From Rhodanobacter sp. Soil772 (lineage in GTDB: Bacteria > Pseudomonadota > Gammaproteobacteria > Xanthomonadales > Rhodanobacteraceae), in NCBI RefSeq assembly GCF_001428385.1, contig NZ_LMSK01000001.1:63355-127354 (forward strand): 64,000 nucleotides of DNA, written 5' to 3'. Both the position numbers and the translations under genes were made by a program. Below, in pieces: positions 8,755-17,265 of the stretch. Under the pieces are notes generated by a model. The model was not told where the DNA came from and did no database searches. It saw only the letters and a program-made list of their open reading frames with translations. Position 1 is the stretch's first letter. The number at the start of each line of letters is the position of its first letter.

Positions 8755-8775
8755 TAGATATCAAAATGATATCTA
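8755..8775. promoter_or_regulatory. Perfect palindromic operator upstream of the SPFH gene
   Basis: Perfect 9-bp arms TAGATATCA and TGATATCTA are separated by AAA, in an AT-rich patch that stands out from the surrounding GC-rich DNA. It lies 30 bases upstream of the SPFH start and about 80 bases upstream of purT. The symmetric, short-spaced form suits a ribbon-helix-helix dimer pair, and such a protein is encoded in the downstream operon. Which protein binds is not shown by the sequence. Confidence 0.65.
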
Positions 8776-8856
8776 GTGCAAGAGCCGGCGGCAGTAGCCC
8801 GCTGCGCGGACGGGATCGCCGCATACAATGCCGGTTTGCCAGCACCGGAGAACCCG

Positions 8857-10038
8857 ATGAAGCCATTCGGCACGCCCCATTCCGACCACGCGCTGCGTGT
8901 CCTGCTGCTCGGGGCCGGCGAGCTGGGCAAGGAGGTGGCGATCGAACTGCAGCGTTACGCCGTGGAGGTGATCGCGGTGGATCGTTATGCGAATGCGCCG
9001 GCCATGCAGATTGCCCATCGCAGCCACGTCGTCGACATGCTCGACGGCAAGGCGTTGCGCGCGGTGATCGAGCTGGAAAAACCCGACCTGGTGGTGCCGG
9101 AGATCGAGGCGATCCACACGCCGACCCTGATCGAGCTGGAGAAGGAAGGGCAGCGGGTGATTCCGACCGCCCGCGCGGCGTGGCTGACGATGGACCGCGA
9201 AGGCATCCGCAAGCTGGCCGCCGAGGAATTGAAATTGCCGACCTCGCCGTATCGTTTTTGCGACGACGAGGTGCAGTACCGCGAGGCCGTCGCGGCGATC
9301 GGCTACCCGTTCGTGATCAAGCCGGTGATGAGCTCTTCCGGCAAGGGCCAGAGCGTGGTGCGCGGCGCCGGCGAACTGCAGCACGCGTGGGACTACGCGC
9401 AGTCCGGCGGGCGCGCCGGCAAGGGCCGGGTGATCGTCGAGGGCTTCGTCGACTTCGACTACGAGATCACCATGCTCACCGTGCGGCACGTCGATGGCGT
9501 CAGCTTCTGCGCGCCGATCGGCCATCGCCAGGAGGAGGGCGACTACCGCGAATCGTGGCAGCCGCAGCCGATGAGCGATGCCGCGCTGGCCGAGGCGCAA
9601 CGACAGGCCGCTGCAGTCACCGGCGCGCTGGGCGGCTGGGGCGTGTTCGGCGTGGAGTTCTTCGTGAAGGGCGATGCGGTGATCTTCTCCGAGGTCAGCC
9701 CGCGGCCGCACGACACCGGCCTGGTCACGCTGATCTCGCAGGAATTCTCCGAGTTCGCCTTGCATGCGCGGGCGATCCTCGGTCTGCCGATTCCGGTGAT
9801 TCATCAGTACGGGCCGTCGGCTTCGTGCGCGGTGCTGGTCGAGGGCGACGGCGCGGGGCCGCGCTACCACGGCGTCGCTGCGGCACTGGCCGAGCCGGAC
9901 ACGCAGCTGCGCATCTTCGGCAAACCCGAGGTGAAGGGGCGGCGGCGCATGGCGGTGACGCTGGCGCGCGCCGAGTCGCTGGAGGCGGCGGTGGGCAAGG
10001 CGGTGCGCGCGGCCGGGCATCTGCGCATCGAGCTGTGA
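8857..10038 (+). CDS. purT: Formate-dependent phosphoribosylglycinamide formyltransferase (GAR transformylase 2)
   Basis: A 393-aa ATP-grasp enzyme that formylates GAR with formate and ATP, the third step of purine synthesis, independently of folate. Family marks include the N-terminal [18 protein letters not shown], the ATP-grasp stretch [19 protein letters not shown], the metal-binding region [26 protein letters not shown], and [18 protein letters not shown]. Length and motif order agree with E. coli PurT. The start at 8857 follows a CCGGAG ribosome site. It is divergent from the SPFH operon and probably transcribed alone. Confidence 0.96.
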   Translation: MKPFGTPHSDHALRVLLLGAGELGKEVAIELQRYAVEVIAVDRYANAPAMQIAHRSHVVDMLDGKALRAVIELEKPDLVVPEIEAIHTPTLIELEKEGQRVIPTARAAWLTMDREGIRKLAAEELKLPTSPYRFCDDEVQYREAVAAIGYPFVIKPVMSSSGKGQSVVRGAGELQHAWDYAQSGGRAGKGRVIVEGFVDFDYEITMLTVRHVDGVSFCAPIGHRQEEGDYRESWQPQPMSDAALAEAQRQAAAVTGALGGWGVFGVEFFVKGDAVIFSEVSPRPHDTGLVTLISQEFSEFALHARAILGLPIPVIHQYGPSASCAVLVEGDGAGPRYHGVAAALAEPDTQLRIFGKPEVKGRRRMAVTLARAESLEAAVGKAVRAAGHLRIEL

Positions 10039-10140
10039 GCGCAGGCATGGGTTCGGTTCGATGCGATAGGCTTGGGTGACGAGACTCCTGCAAGCACGCA
10101 GGCGGTCTGCCGTGACAGCTGACTGACAGAGGGTGGCAGG

Positions 10141-11667
10141 ATGGAATCGACGGGATTTGCGCACTGGCTAGTCGTGATGGTCGAACTGGTTGCGGCTTTT
10201 GCCCTGCTGCTGCTGGCGTTGGCGGTGGTGGTGCTGCTGGTGACCTGGGTGGTCGACCGCAACCAGACCGGTAATGCGGTGCTGCGCAACTTCCCGATCA
10301 TCGGCCACTTCCGCTACTGGTTCCTGCACCTGGGCGAGTTCTTCCGCCAGTACCTGTATTCCAGCGATCGCGAGGAGATGCCGTTCAACCGCGCGCAGCG
10401 CACCTGGGTCTATCGCGCCGCGAAGAACGTCGACAACACCAACGCGTTCGGCTCCAGCCGCGACCTGCGTGCGGAGGGCGTGCCGTTCTTCGTCAACGCG
10501 CCGTTCCCGGACTTGGGCGTGGATCACGTCGAGCCGGTACCGGTGACAGTCGGTCCGTACGCGCGCGAGCCGTACAGCCACGCGGCGTTCTTCAACATCT
10601 CGGCGATGAGCTTCGGCGCGTTGTCGGCGCCGGCGGTACGCGCGCTGTCGCGCGGCGCGGCGAAGGCGGGCATCTGGATGGATACCGGCGAGGGCGGGCT
10701 GGCGCCGTACCACCTCGAAGGCGGCTGCGACATCATCTTCGAGATCGGCACCGCCAAGTACGGCGTGCGCACGCCCGAGGGCAAACTCGACGACGACAAG
10801 CTGCTGGCGATCTGCGCGCACCCGCAGGTGAAGATGGTCAGCATCAAGCTGGGCCAGGGCGCCAAGCCCGGCATGGGCGGCCTGCTGCCGGGCGCCAAAG
10901 TCACCGCCGAGATCGCGGCGATCCGCGGCATCCCGGTCGGCGAGGATTCGCAGAGTCCGAACCGTCATCTCGACATCGGCAACGTGTCGCAGCTGATGGA
11001 CAGTATCGGCCACATCCGTGAACTCACCGGCAAGCCGGTGGGTTTCAAGGCGGTACTGGGCGGGGTGGAATGGATCGGCGAGCTGTGCGATGAAGTGCAC
11101 AAGCGCGGCATCGAGAGCGCGCCGGATTTCATCATCGTCGACGGTTCCGAAGGCGGCACCGGCGCGGCGCCGCAGACCCTGATGGAAGGCGTCGGCCTGC
11201 CGCTGCACGAGGCGCTGCCGGCGCTGCTCGACATGCTGATCGTCAAGGGCCTGCGCGAGCGCATCAAGGTGGTCTGTTCGGGCAAGTGCATTACCGCCTA
11301 CGACGTGGCGTGGGCGCTGTCGATCGGCGCGGACTTCGTCAACTCCGCGCGCGGCTTCATGCTGGCGCTGGGCTGCATCCAGTCGTTGCAGTGCAACCGC
11401 AACACCTGTCCTACCGGCATCACCACGCAGAACCCCAAACTGCAGCGCGGCCTGGTGGTCAGCGACAAGAGCGAGCGGGTGTTCCACTACGCGAAGAACG
11501 TGATGCACGAAGTCGGCATCATCGCGCACAGCTGCGGCGTCAGCGAACCGCGCCAGCTCAACCGCGGGCACTGCCGCGTGGTCGGCGATGACGGGTTGTC
11601 GATTCCGCTGGAGAAACTATTTCCGTATCCGCAGGCGGCAAGGCGGCAGGCCGGGGTCGACGCGTAG
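10141..11667 (+). CDS. FMN-binding glutamate-synthase-like protein, membrane anchored
   Basis: A 508-aa protein with an N-terminal membrane helix (about residues 14-38) followed by a Glu_synthase FMN-binding barrel. The stretches ISAMSFGALSAPAVRALSRG, TGEGGLAPYH, IKLGQGAKPGMGG and DGSEGGTGAAP are diagnostic of the FMN site. Cys412, Cys418 and Cys423 (CIQSLQCNRNTC) have the spacing of the 3Fe-4S ligands of glutamate synthase. The amidotransferase domain of GltB is missing, so it cannot make glutamate from glutamine alone; members of this stand-alone family remain biochemically unclear. It is convergent with bpt, only one base apart. Confidence 0.85.
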   Translation: MESTGFAHWLVVMVELVAAFALLLLALAVVVLLVTWVVDRNQTGNAVLRNFPIIGHFRYWFLHLGEFFRQYLYSSDREEMPFNRAQRTWVYRAAKNVDNTNAFGSSRDLRAEGVPFFVNAPFPDLGVDHVEPVPVTVGPYAREPYSHAAFFNISAMSFGALSAPAVRALSRGAAKAGIWMDTGEGGLAPYHLEGGCDIIFEIGTAKYGVRTPEGKLDDDKLLAICAHPQVKMVSIKLGQGAKPGMGGLLPGAKVTAEIAAIRGIPVGEDSQSPNRHLDIGNVSQLMDSIGHIRELTGKPVGFKAVLGGVEWIGELCDEVHKRGIESAPDFIIVDGSEGGTGAAPQTLMEGVGLPLHEALPALLDMLIVKGLRERIKVVCSGKCITAYDVAWALSIGADFVNSARGFMLALGCIQSLQCNRNTCPTGITTQNPKLQRGLVVSDKSERVFHYAKNVMHEVGIIAHSCGVSEPRQLNRGHCRVVGDDGLSIPLEKLFPYPQAARRQAGVDA

Positions 11668-11668
11668 T

Positions 11669-12376
11669 TCAGGCCATGGCCTGCCAGCCCTCGGCTGTGC
11701 GGATCTGCAGCGGTTTGAAGCGCCGCTTGTAGTCCATCTTCGGATGGCCGTCGATCCAGAAGCCCAGGTACAGCCACGGCATGCCGCGGCGGCGCGCCAG
11801 CGCCACTTGCTGCAGGATCGCGCAGGTGCCCAGGCCGCGCGCGGTTTCGTCGGGGTCGTAGAAGGTGTAGACCGCCGAGACGCCGTTGAGGCAGATGTCG
11901 GTGACCGCCACGGCGAGCAGGCGCTCGCCCAGACGCAGCTCCATGAACAGGGTGGGGCTCCACGGCGCGGTGAGGAAACGGCGGAAATCGCTGGCTTCCG
12001 CATCGTCCATGCCGCCGCCGGCGTGGCGGCTCTGCAGGTAGCGTTCGTACAGCGCGTGGCGCTCGCGGTTGTACCCGGGGATCGACTCACTGACCGCGAG
12101 GTCGGCGTTGCGCTTCAGGCAGCGGCGCTGGGCGCGGTCCGGCTGGAAGTTCGCCACGTCGATGCGGCACGGCGTGCAGGCGTGGCACTGCGCGCAGTTC
12201 GGGAAGTACAGATGGCCGCCGGCGCGACGGAAGCCGCGCTCCAGCGCCGGGCCGTACAACTGGTCGAGATTCGGCGCGGCCGGGTCCAGCACCAGGTTCT
12301 GCGCCGTGCGGTCGGCGTAGTAGCCGCACGCGTGGGGCAGCGTCTGGAACAGGCGGACTTGGTCGGAACGGCGCAT
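11669..12376 (-). CDS. bpt: Aspartate/glutamate leucyl-tRNA-protein transferase
   Basis: A 235-aa enzyme of the bacterial Bpt/ATE1 group, which transfers leucine from Leu-tRNA to N-terminal Asp or Glu and so marks proteins for ClpAP through the N-end rule. Recognised by the N-terminal cysteine-rich stretch (CGYYADRTAQNLVLDP, then FPNCAQCHACTPCRIDV), by FQPDRAQRR, and by the C-terminal YLGFWIDGHPKMDYKRRFKP that typifies the family. Length fits. It is convergent with the glutamate-synthase-like gene and followed downstream by a small signal-transduction-like protein on the opposite side of a short gap. Confidence 0.93.
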   Translation of the reverse strand: MRRSDQVRLFQTLPHACGYYADRTAQNLVLDPAAPNLDQLYGPALERGFRRAGGHLYFPNCAQCHACTPCRIDVANFQPDRAQRRCLKRNADLAVSESIPGYNRERHALYERYLQSRHAGGGMDDAEASDFRRFLTAPWSPTLFMELRLGERLLAVAVTDICLNGVSAVYTFYDPDETARGLGTCAILQQVALARRRGMPWLYLGFWIDGHPKMDYKRRFKPLQIRTAEGWQAMA

Positions 12377-12419
12377 TCGCCGATTCTATGCCCGCGTGAC
12401 GGGCGTCGCACTGTCGAAC

Positions 12420-12812
12420 TCAGATCACCCGCAAATAGCGCAGCATCGCCATGGCGAGTACGGCCAGCACCGCCAGCAGCACGATGCGTCGCACGCGGGT
12501 CACCGTATGCGCGCGCCGGTCGGCCGGGGTGGGGTTGCGTGCGGCGGCCAGCTCCTCGCCGTGGCGGACCACCGGCTCGATGCCGATCTCGCGCAGCAGG
12601 GTGCGCGCCTTGGTGTAGTCGTCGGCGTGGGTGATCCACACCTGTGCCCAGCTGCCGCGGTCGTCCCGCCGCTGCGAATAGCTGAAACGCTGCCAGGTCG
12701 GCCGGTTGTAGTTGGACCGATTGGCCACGGTGGCCTCGATGCCGTGCTCGGCCATCAGGGCGACCACGGTGTCGATGTTTTCCTGGCGGGGTGAGGTATA
12801 GATCTGGCGCAT
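12420..12812 (-). CDS. DUF2007-like 'pathogenicity-like' protein with C-terminal membrane helix
   Basis: A 130-aa protein whose first 85 residues look like the small ferredoxin-fold DUF2007 domain (MRQIYTSPRQENIDTVVALM, then AQVWITHADDYTKARTLLREIG), followed by a basic linker and a C-terminal hydrophobic helix (about residues 109-125). Proteins of this layout are annotated as 'pathogenicity-like' or signal-transducing proteins in Xanthomonas relatives, but no direct function is established that I know of. It lies between bpt and the thioesterase gene on the same strand, with modest gaps on both sides. Confidence 0.65.
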   Translation of the reverse strand: MRQIYTSPRQENIDTVVALMAEHGIEATVANRSNYNRPTWQRFSYSQRRDDRGSWAQVWITHADDYTKARTLLREIGIEPVVRHGEELAAARNPTPADRRAHTVTRVRRIVLLAVLAVLAMAMLRYLRVI

Positions 12813-12847
12813 GGGCGCAGTTTACGCGAATGCCCCGGAACCGGTGT

Positions 12848-13714
12848 TCAGTCGCCGCGCACGCGGATCAGCCCTTCCTGCGCGCTGGAGGCGACCAGCC
12901 GGCCGTCGCGGCTGAAAATCTGCCCGCGCGCCAGGCCGCGGCCGCCTTGCGCGGTGGGGCTGTCGAACGAGTACAGCAGCCATTCGTCGACGCGGAACGG
13001 GCGGTGGAACCACAGCGCGTGGTCGAGGCTGGCCATCTGCACGTTGTGGGTGAGGTAGGAGATGCCGTGTGGCAGGGTGGCGGTGCCGATCAGGTGGAAA
13101 TCCGAGGCATACGCGAGTAGCGCGCGGTGCAGGATCGCCGAGTCGTCGATCGGCGAGGTCAGCTTGAACCAGATGTGCTGGATCGGCGGGCGCTTGGCCG
13201 GGTGGCGTTCGTCGCGCGGCCATACCTGGCGGAACTCGAACGGGCCGTCGATACCCATCCAGCGTTGCAGCTTCACCGGCAGTCGCGCCAGTTCGTCCGG
13301 CGGCAGCGGGCGCAGCGGTTCCAGGTCCTCCGGTGCGGGTACTTCCGGCATCGAGGTCTGGTGTTCCACACCGACTTCGGGCAACTGGAACGAGACCGAG
13401 CCGTTCAGGATCGGCTGGCCGTGCTGGATCGCCAGCACGCGTCGCGACGAAAACGTGCCGCCGTCGCGCGCGCGCTCCACGCTGTAGACGATCGGTGCCT
13501 CGATGTCGCCGGCGCGCAGGAAGTAGGCGTGCAGTGAATGCGCCTCGCGCGCCGGATCGACCGTCTGCTGCGCCGCCGCCAGCGCCTGCCCCAGCACCTG
13601 GCCGCCGAACACGAAGCGGGTGCCGATGTCGCGACTCTGGCCGCGGAACAGGTTGTCTTCCAGCCGTTCCAGGTGCAGCAACTCGACAAGTTCGGCAACG
13701 TGGTCTTCGCTCAT
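12848..13714 (-). CDS. tesB: Acyl-CoA thioesterase II
   Basis: A 288-aa double hot-dog protein that hydrolyses medium- and long-chain acyl-CoA. It follows the TesB pattern: N-terminal LVELLHLERLEDNLFRGQS, FVFGGQVLGQALAAAQQTV, HSLHAYFLRAGD, and in the second half LAYASDFHLIGTATLPHG and SLDHALWFHRPF, followed by the C-terminal GRGLARGQIFSRDGRLVAS. The Asp/Ser-Thr/Gln active-site positions of E. coli TesB appear preserved. The start at 13714 (MSEDHVAEL) was chosen over in-frame upstream positions because those precede any homologous sequence. Confidence 0.95.
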   Translation of the reverse strand: MSEDHVAELVELLHLERLEDNLFRGQSRDIGTRFVFGGQVLGQALAAAQQTVDPAREAHSLHAYFLRAGDIEAPIVYSVERARDGGTFSSRRVLAIQHGQPILNGSVSFQLPEVGVEHQTSMPEVPAPEDLEPLRPLPPDELARLPVKLQRWMGIDGPFEFRQVWPRDERHPAKRPPIQHIWFKLTSPIDDSAILHRALLAYASDFHLIGTATLPHGISYLTHNVQMASLDHALWFHRPFRVDEWLLYSFDSPTAQGGRGLARGQIFSRDGRLVASSAQEGLIRVRGD

Positions 13715-13769
13715 GGCGTGTCCTTGCAGGGGGCCGCCAGTATAGCGGTGGCGCTGCCCGAACCCGCAT

Positions 13770-14813
13770 TCAGCGGGTGCCGGCCGAGCCTGCGCCGGCT
13801 TCGAACGTGACTGTGATTGCCGCGGGATCGAGCGCGGCCAGAAAGTCGCGTGCATCGAAGGCCTGACCCGCGGCCAGCGTGCCACGAGCGCGGACACGGC
13901 CATCGAGGATGCGTTGCAGCGCCTCGACCAGCAGTGGCGCGGTGACGGCGTAGATGTCGCGTCCGCTGGCGATGGCGCGGCAAGTGTGGTTGCCGCGGCG
14001 CACGCGTACGTCGACCGCGAAGCGCTGCGCGGAGCGGCCGCTGTCGTCGGCGGCGACCGGCGCGGGCGTGGCCGGATCGCGCAAATCGCGCAGCGGGGCC
14101 AGGTTCATCCACGAGTGCAGGTTGCGGCAGGCGATGTGGTGCGGCACCACGACAGCCTCGGACAGCGGCAGCAGCACCGTTTCCAGCCGCCCGAACGGTG
14201 CCGGGAAATCGGTCTCGCGCACGGGCGCGGGGTCGGGCACGGTGCGGGTGCGGCCGTGCTCGATGTACGTGCGCGGGTCATGGTTGCGCTCGCCGGTGAG
14301 GCGGGTGCCGCGCGTCGGATGCCAGCCGTCGAGCGCGACGGCGATGTCCACCGCGTCCGCGTCGGTGGCGCCGTCGAGCGCGGCGCTGGCCAGCAGGTCG
14401 GCGAGGCCGCCGTAAAAGGCCATCGCCGGCACCACCGTCACGCCCGCGGCTTTCGCCTCGCCATCGCGCGCCAGGGTGTCGGCCACGGCACGCTGTTCCG
14501 CCGCCACGTCGAGGTAGTGGATGCGTGCGCGCAGCGCCGCATCCAGCACCGGCGTGGCGGTGTCGAGAAAGGGGCCGGCGCAATGCAGGACGGCGGCGGT
14601 GCCGGCGATGGCGGCGTCCAGCGCGGCGGGGTCATCGGTGGCGGCCACCCGGACCTCGACGCCGACGACCGTGGCCAGTTCGTGCAGCCGGGCCGCGTCG
14701 CGGCCGCAGGCTACCGGCACGAAACCGCGGCGGCGCAGTTCGGCGAGCACGAAGCGGCCGGTATGGCCGTAGGCGCCGTACACCGCGATGCGGGGGGAAG
14801 GATGCGTCGTCAT
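13770..14813 (-). CDS. Saccharopine dehydrogenase-like NAD(P)-binding oxidoreductase
   Basis: A 347-aa protein with an N-terminal Rossmann motif (IAVYGAYGHTGRFVLAELRRRG) and the layout of the saccharopine dehydrogenase/trans-acting enoyl-reductase superfamily; the substrate is not evident. The stretch VLHCAGPFLDTATPVLDAAL is typical of this superfamily. Its ATG overlaps the stop of a 50-codon gene upstream (ATGA), and an AraC-type regulator heads the run of genes, so it is probably the enzyme of a small inducible operon. True lysine-pathway saccharopine dehydrogenases are usually longer, so lysine metabolism should not be assumed. Confidence 0.8.
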   Translation of the reverse strand: MTTHPSPRIAVYGAYGHTGRFVLAELRRRGFVPVACGRDAARLHELATVVGVEVRVAATDDPAALDAAIAGTAAVLHCAGPFLDTATPVLDAALRARIHYLDVAAEQRAVADTLARDGEAKAAGVTVVPAMAFYGGLADLLASAALDGATDADAVDIAVALDGWHPTRGTRLTGERNHDPRTYIEHGRTRTVPDPAPVRETDFPAPFGRLETVLLPLSEAVVVPHHIACRNLHSWMNLAPLRDLRDPATPAPVAADDSGRSAQRFAVDVRVRRGNHTCRAIASGRDIYAVTAPLLVEALQRILDGRVRARGTLAAGQAFDARDFLAALDPAAITVTFEAGAGSAGTR

Positions 14814-14962
14814 GCCTGGTCTCCCTGCGCGGCCCACAGTCGGCGCGCTTCTTCGGCGATCACGTCGGGGCGCTCCTCGGGCCAGAACAGCTTGCTGCCC
14901 TGGAGTTGGCGCACACCCAGCGAACGGCCGAAGGCGCGGTCGAGGAAGCGGCGCCGGTTCAT
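14810..14962 (-). CDS. Small hypothetical protein (50 aa)
   Basis: A 50-residue gene ending in an ATGA overlap with the dehydrogenase gene, which is good evidence of translation. It begins MNRRRFLDRAFGRSLG, resembling the first residues of a twin-arginine signal (RRRFLDRAF), but no hydrophobic region follows; the rest (WPEERPDVIAEEARRLWAAQ) looks like a short amphipathic helix. The family is not recognised. It could be a small partner of the downstream enzyme, or a decayed Tat substrate retained as a coupling cistron. Confidence 0.55.
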   Translation of the reverse strand: MNRRRFLDRAFGRSLGVRQLQGSKLFWPEERPDVIAEEARRLWAAQGDQA

Positions 14963-15006
14963 GCCCGGCGCCGCCAGTCGTGCGGCGGGTGATGAGGTTC
15001 CGCCGC

Positions 15007-15144
15007 TCACGACTGCGCTTCCGCCTCGCGCAGCTTCTGTGCGCACTCCTCGCAACAGACCTCGACGGTGCGGCCGCCGATGGTGACCTTGATGGCGTTG
15101 CCGTCGAGCGGATAGTCGCAGGCGGCGCAGGTGTTCTCGTTCAT
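15007..15144 (-). CDS. Small cysteine-rich, probably zinc-binding protein (45 aa)
   Basis: A 45-residue gene encoding four well-placed cysteines plus one: CAAC at residues 6-9 and CCEEC at 30-34, around a short beta hairpin (NAIKVTIGGRTVEV). This is the shape of a TRASH/YHS-like or rubredoxin-knuckle metal site, so zinc or another thiophilic metal is likely. It is set between the AraC regulator and a 50-codon gene on the same strand, 44 bases before the latter. It may act as a metal-responsive adaptor or chaperone; this is inference. Confidence 0.65.
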   Translation of the reverse strand: MNENTCAACDYPLDGNAIKVTIGGRTVEVCCEECAQKLREAEAQS

Positions 15145-15227
15145 GGCGTGTCTCCGGTAGGGCCCGCGATCGGGCAGGCACAGGAGACCACCAGCCGCCG
15201 GCGGCGGCTGTCAGGATCTTTAGCGAT

Positions 15228-16064
15228 TCACAGCGATCGCGACAGCGCGGCCTGGCGGAAGGCCGTAGGCGTGCGGCCGTAGGCCTGGCGGAACGCGGCG
15301 CTGAAATGGCTGTGGCTGGAGAAGCCCAGGTCCTGCGCCAGCGCGGCGACGTCCTCGCAGTCGGCCACCAGATCCAGCGCGCGCGCCAGGCGTAGGCGCA
15401 GGTGGTAGCGGTACAGCGGCATGCCTTCGACTTGCTGGAAGGCCTGGGTGAGATAGACCGGCGAACCGCCGACTTCCGCGGCGATGTCGGCCAGCGCCCA
15501 GCGCCGGGTGAGGTCGCTGGCGAGCAGCAGCTTCGCCCGATCCACCAGCCGTTGCCGCGCGCGCGACGCGCCGGGCGCATGGGTGGTGCGCGGGCCGAGG
15601 CTGCGGCACACCAGGGTCAGCGCCAGGCTCTCGGCCTCCAGCGACTCGATGCCGCCGTTGCGCAGGCTGTGGCGCAACAGCGCCACCAGCACCTGCGCGC
15701 GCTCGTCGATGCGCAGCGCCTGGTGGCGAAACACGGGCTGGTCGCGCCGTTGCAGCATCGCGGCCGGCGCGAGTTCGCGCAGCAGCGGCTGCGATACCGA
15801 CAGCGACAGGCAGGCGTCGCCGCCGGTCGCCGGGTGGCTGACCTGGTAGCCCTCGCCGGCGTTGAAGAACAGCACGTGGTTGGCGTCGGCCACCGATTGC
15901 GTACTGCCGACGTGGCGCAGGAACAGCCCGCGATACGGAAACACCAGTTGGGTCGAGCCCGCACATTCCTCGGCGCTGCGATGGCGGCAGGCGCCGCGAC
16001 AGCACACGTCGTGCACCGCGACGGTGGTCGATTGCAGCAGCGGCTGGACGTCGAACTCCGGCAT
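15228..16064 (-). CDS. AraC family transcriptional regulator
   Basis: A 278-aa regulator with an N-terminal sensing domain and a C-terminal pair of helix-turn-helix motifs (LADIAAEVGGSPVYLTQAFQ and VAALAQDLGFSSHSHFSAAF) closing with the family signature AFRQAYGRTPTAFRQ. Near the N-terminus there is an unusual cysteine group (CCRGAC and a further Cys about nine residues on) that could bind metal or sense redox state. It lies upstream of, and on the same strand as, two tiny genes (one cysteine-rich) and a dehydrogenase, which it probably controls. Confidence 0.88.
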   Translation of the reverse strand: MPEFDVQPLLQSTTVAVHDVCCRGACRHRSAEECAGSTQLVFPYRGLFLRHVGSTQSVADANHVLFFNAGEGYQVSHPATGGDACLSLSVSQPLLRELAPAAMLQRRDQPVFRHQALRIDERAQVLVALLRHSLRNGGIESLEAESLALTLVCRSLGPRTTHAPGASRARQRLVDRAKLLLASDLTRRWALADIAAEVGGSPVYLTQAFQQVEGMPLYRYHLRLRLARALDLVADCEDVAALAQDLGFSSHSHFSAAFRQAYGRTPTAFRQAALSRSL

Positions 16065-16092
16065 GGCGGCGGCTCGAAGGGGGCGATGCAGT

Positions 16093-16647
16093 CTAGCGCA
16101 GCCGCTGCAGGCCGCAGGCCTCGACGATGGCAGGCCAGGGGAAACGCGGGCCGGGGTCGAGCTTGCGGCGGATCGGCAGCGCGGGATCGTCGCTGGCCGG
16201 CATCAGCGCGGTGTCCAGGTCCTCGTGGCCGGCGATCTGGCGCAGGTTCGGGAATGCCACGCGCAACTGCGCCAGCAGGGCACTCAGCGCGGCGATCTGC
16301 GCATCGGTGTACGGCTCGTCCATTTGCTGGTGGCACGAATCCCACCAGTGCGGATAGCGGCCCCGGTTGACCAGCTCGATGCCGATCGAGTTCGGGTTGT
16401 GGCCGCGCACGTGGTTCGCCACGCGGGTGCCGGGCACGTAGCGGTACACCGCACCGTCGCGGTCGACGTAGTAATGGCCGCTGTTGCCGGCGCCGCTGGG
16501 ATGCAGCACGCGTTCGCCGTATTCGCGTGCGGTGGCCAGATCGGGCAGTTCGGTGCAGTGGATTACCACCAGCTCGACCGCGTCGGCTGGGCGCTCGGGC
16601 AGGATGTCGACGTAGGGCAGCGGCTGCTCGTGGATGCTCAGGCTCAT
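16093..16647 (-). CDS. N-acetylmuramoyl-L-alanine amidase, AmpD-like
   Basis: A 184-aa amidase_2 family enzyme that cleaves the amide between N-acetylmuramic acid and the stem peptide. The zinc ligands are visible as His30 (VVIHCTE), His141 (IAGHEDLD) and Asp164 (RKLDPG), with a likely catalytic Glu91 (IGIELVN). It lacks a signal peptide, so it is likely cytoplasmic and involved in muropeptide recycling like AmpD, although sequence alone does not separate AmpD from related amidases. The start at 16647 is chosen because the residues before it are not family-like. Confidence 0.85.
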   Translation of the reverse strand: MSLSIHEQPLPYVDILPERPADAVELVVIHCTELPDLATAREYGERVLHPSGAGNSGHYYVDRDGAVYRYVPGTRVANHVRGHNPNSIGIELVNRGRYPHWWDSCHQQMDEPYTDAQIAALSALLAQLRVAFPNLRQIAGHEDLDTALMPASDDPALPIRRKLDPGPRFPWPAIVEACGLQRLR

Positions 16648-16737
16648 GCGCGGCAGTTTCGCACGCGGCAAGGCCGCGCGGAAACGCCGCCTGTTACCAT
16701 GCGCGCCTTGCTTCCAGCAGTTTCACGGAGACGCGCC

Positions 16738-17265
16738 ATGCGCGGCCAGATCATCCTTTCGCACGGCTCGGACTCCAGTCCGGACGCCACCAAGGTCAGT
16801 GCGCTGGCCGCACTGGCCGAATCGCTGGGCTGGCGCACGCAACGGCCGGACTACGGCAGCGACGATGCGCGCGGTCACGCCGGATCGGTGGCCCCGCGGA
16901 TCGCCCGCCTGCGCGCCACCATCGAGGCGCTGGATGCGCCGCCGCTGCTGGTCGGCTCCAGCATGGGTGCGTTCGTCTCCGGGCTGGTCTCGCTGGACGT
17001 GCCGGTGGCCGGCCTGTTGCTGCTGGCCACGCCCAGCGCGATTCCCGGCTATGCGCGGGCGTTCGATCTGCGCCCGGATGTGCCGACCATCCTGATCCAC
17101 GGCTGGCGCGACGAGGTGTGCCCGCTGGCCGGCGTGCACGCATTCGCCGCGAAGCGCCGGTTGCCGCTGCTGCTGGTGGATGACGATCACCGGCTGGGTT
17201 CCAGCATGCCCATGATCACGGCGCAGTTCCGGTACATGCTCGATCAGCTGGCGACCACCGCATGA
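16738..17265 (+). CDS. Alpha/beta hydrolase (small, YqiA-like)
   Basis: A 175-aa alpha/beta hydrolase. The nucleophile is Ser75 in GSSMG; an oxyanion region (IILSHGSDSSP) lies at the N-terminus, and the acid and base are likely the Asp in HGWRDEVCP and the His in DDDHRL. The compact size is that of small esterases with little lid. A CACGGAG ribosome site precedes the start. Its stop overlaps the rlmKL start (ATGA), so the two are co-translated; no functional reason for that pairing is evident. Confidence 0.8.
   Translation: MRGQIILSHGSDSSPDATKVSALAALAESLGWRTQRPDYGSDDARGHAGSVAPRIARLRATIEALDAPPLLVGSSMGAFVSGLVSLDVPVAGLLLLATPSAIPGYARAFDLRPDVPTILIHGWRDEVCPLAGVHAFAAKRRLPLLLVDDDHRLGSSMPMITAQFRYMLDQLATTA

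Noticed and set aside
10039-10140. tRNA-like GGTTCGATGC in the gap before the glutamate-synthase-like gene
   Set aside because: No cloverleaf can be drawn around it: the acceptor and D arms do not pair.
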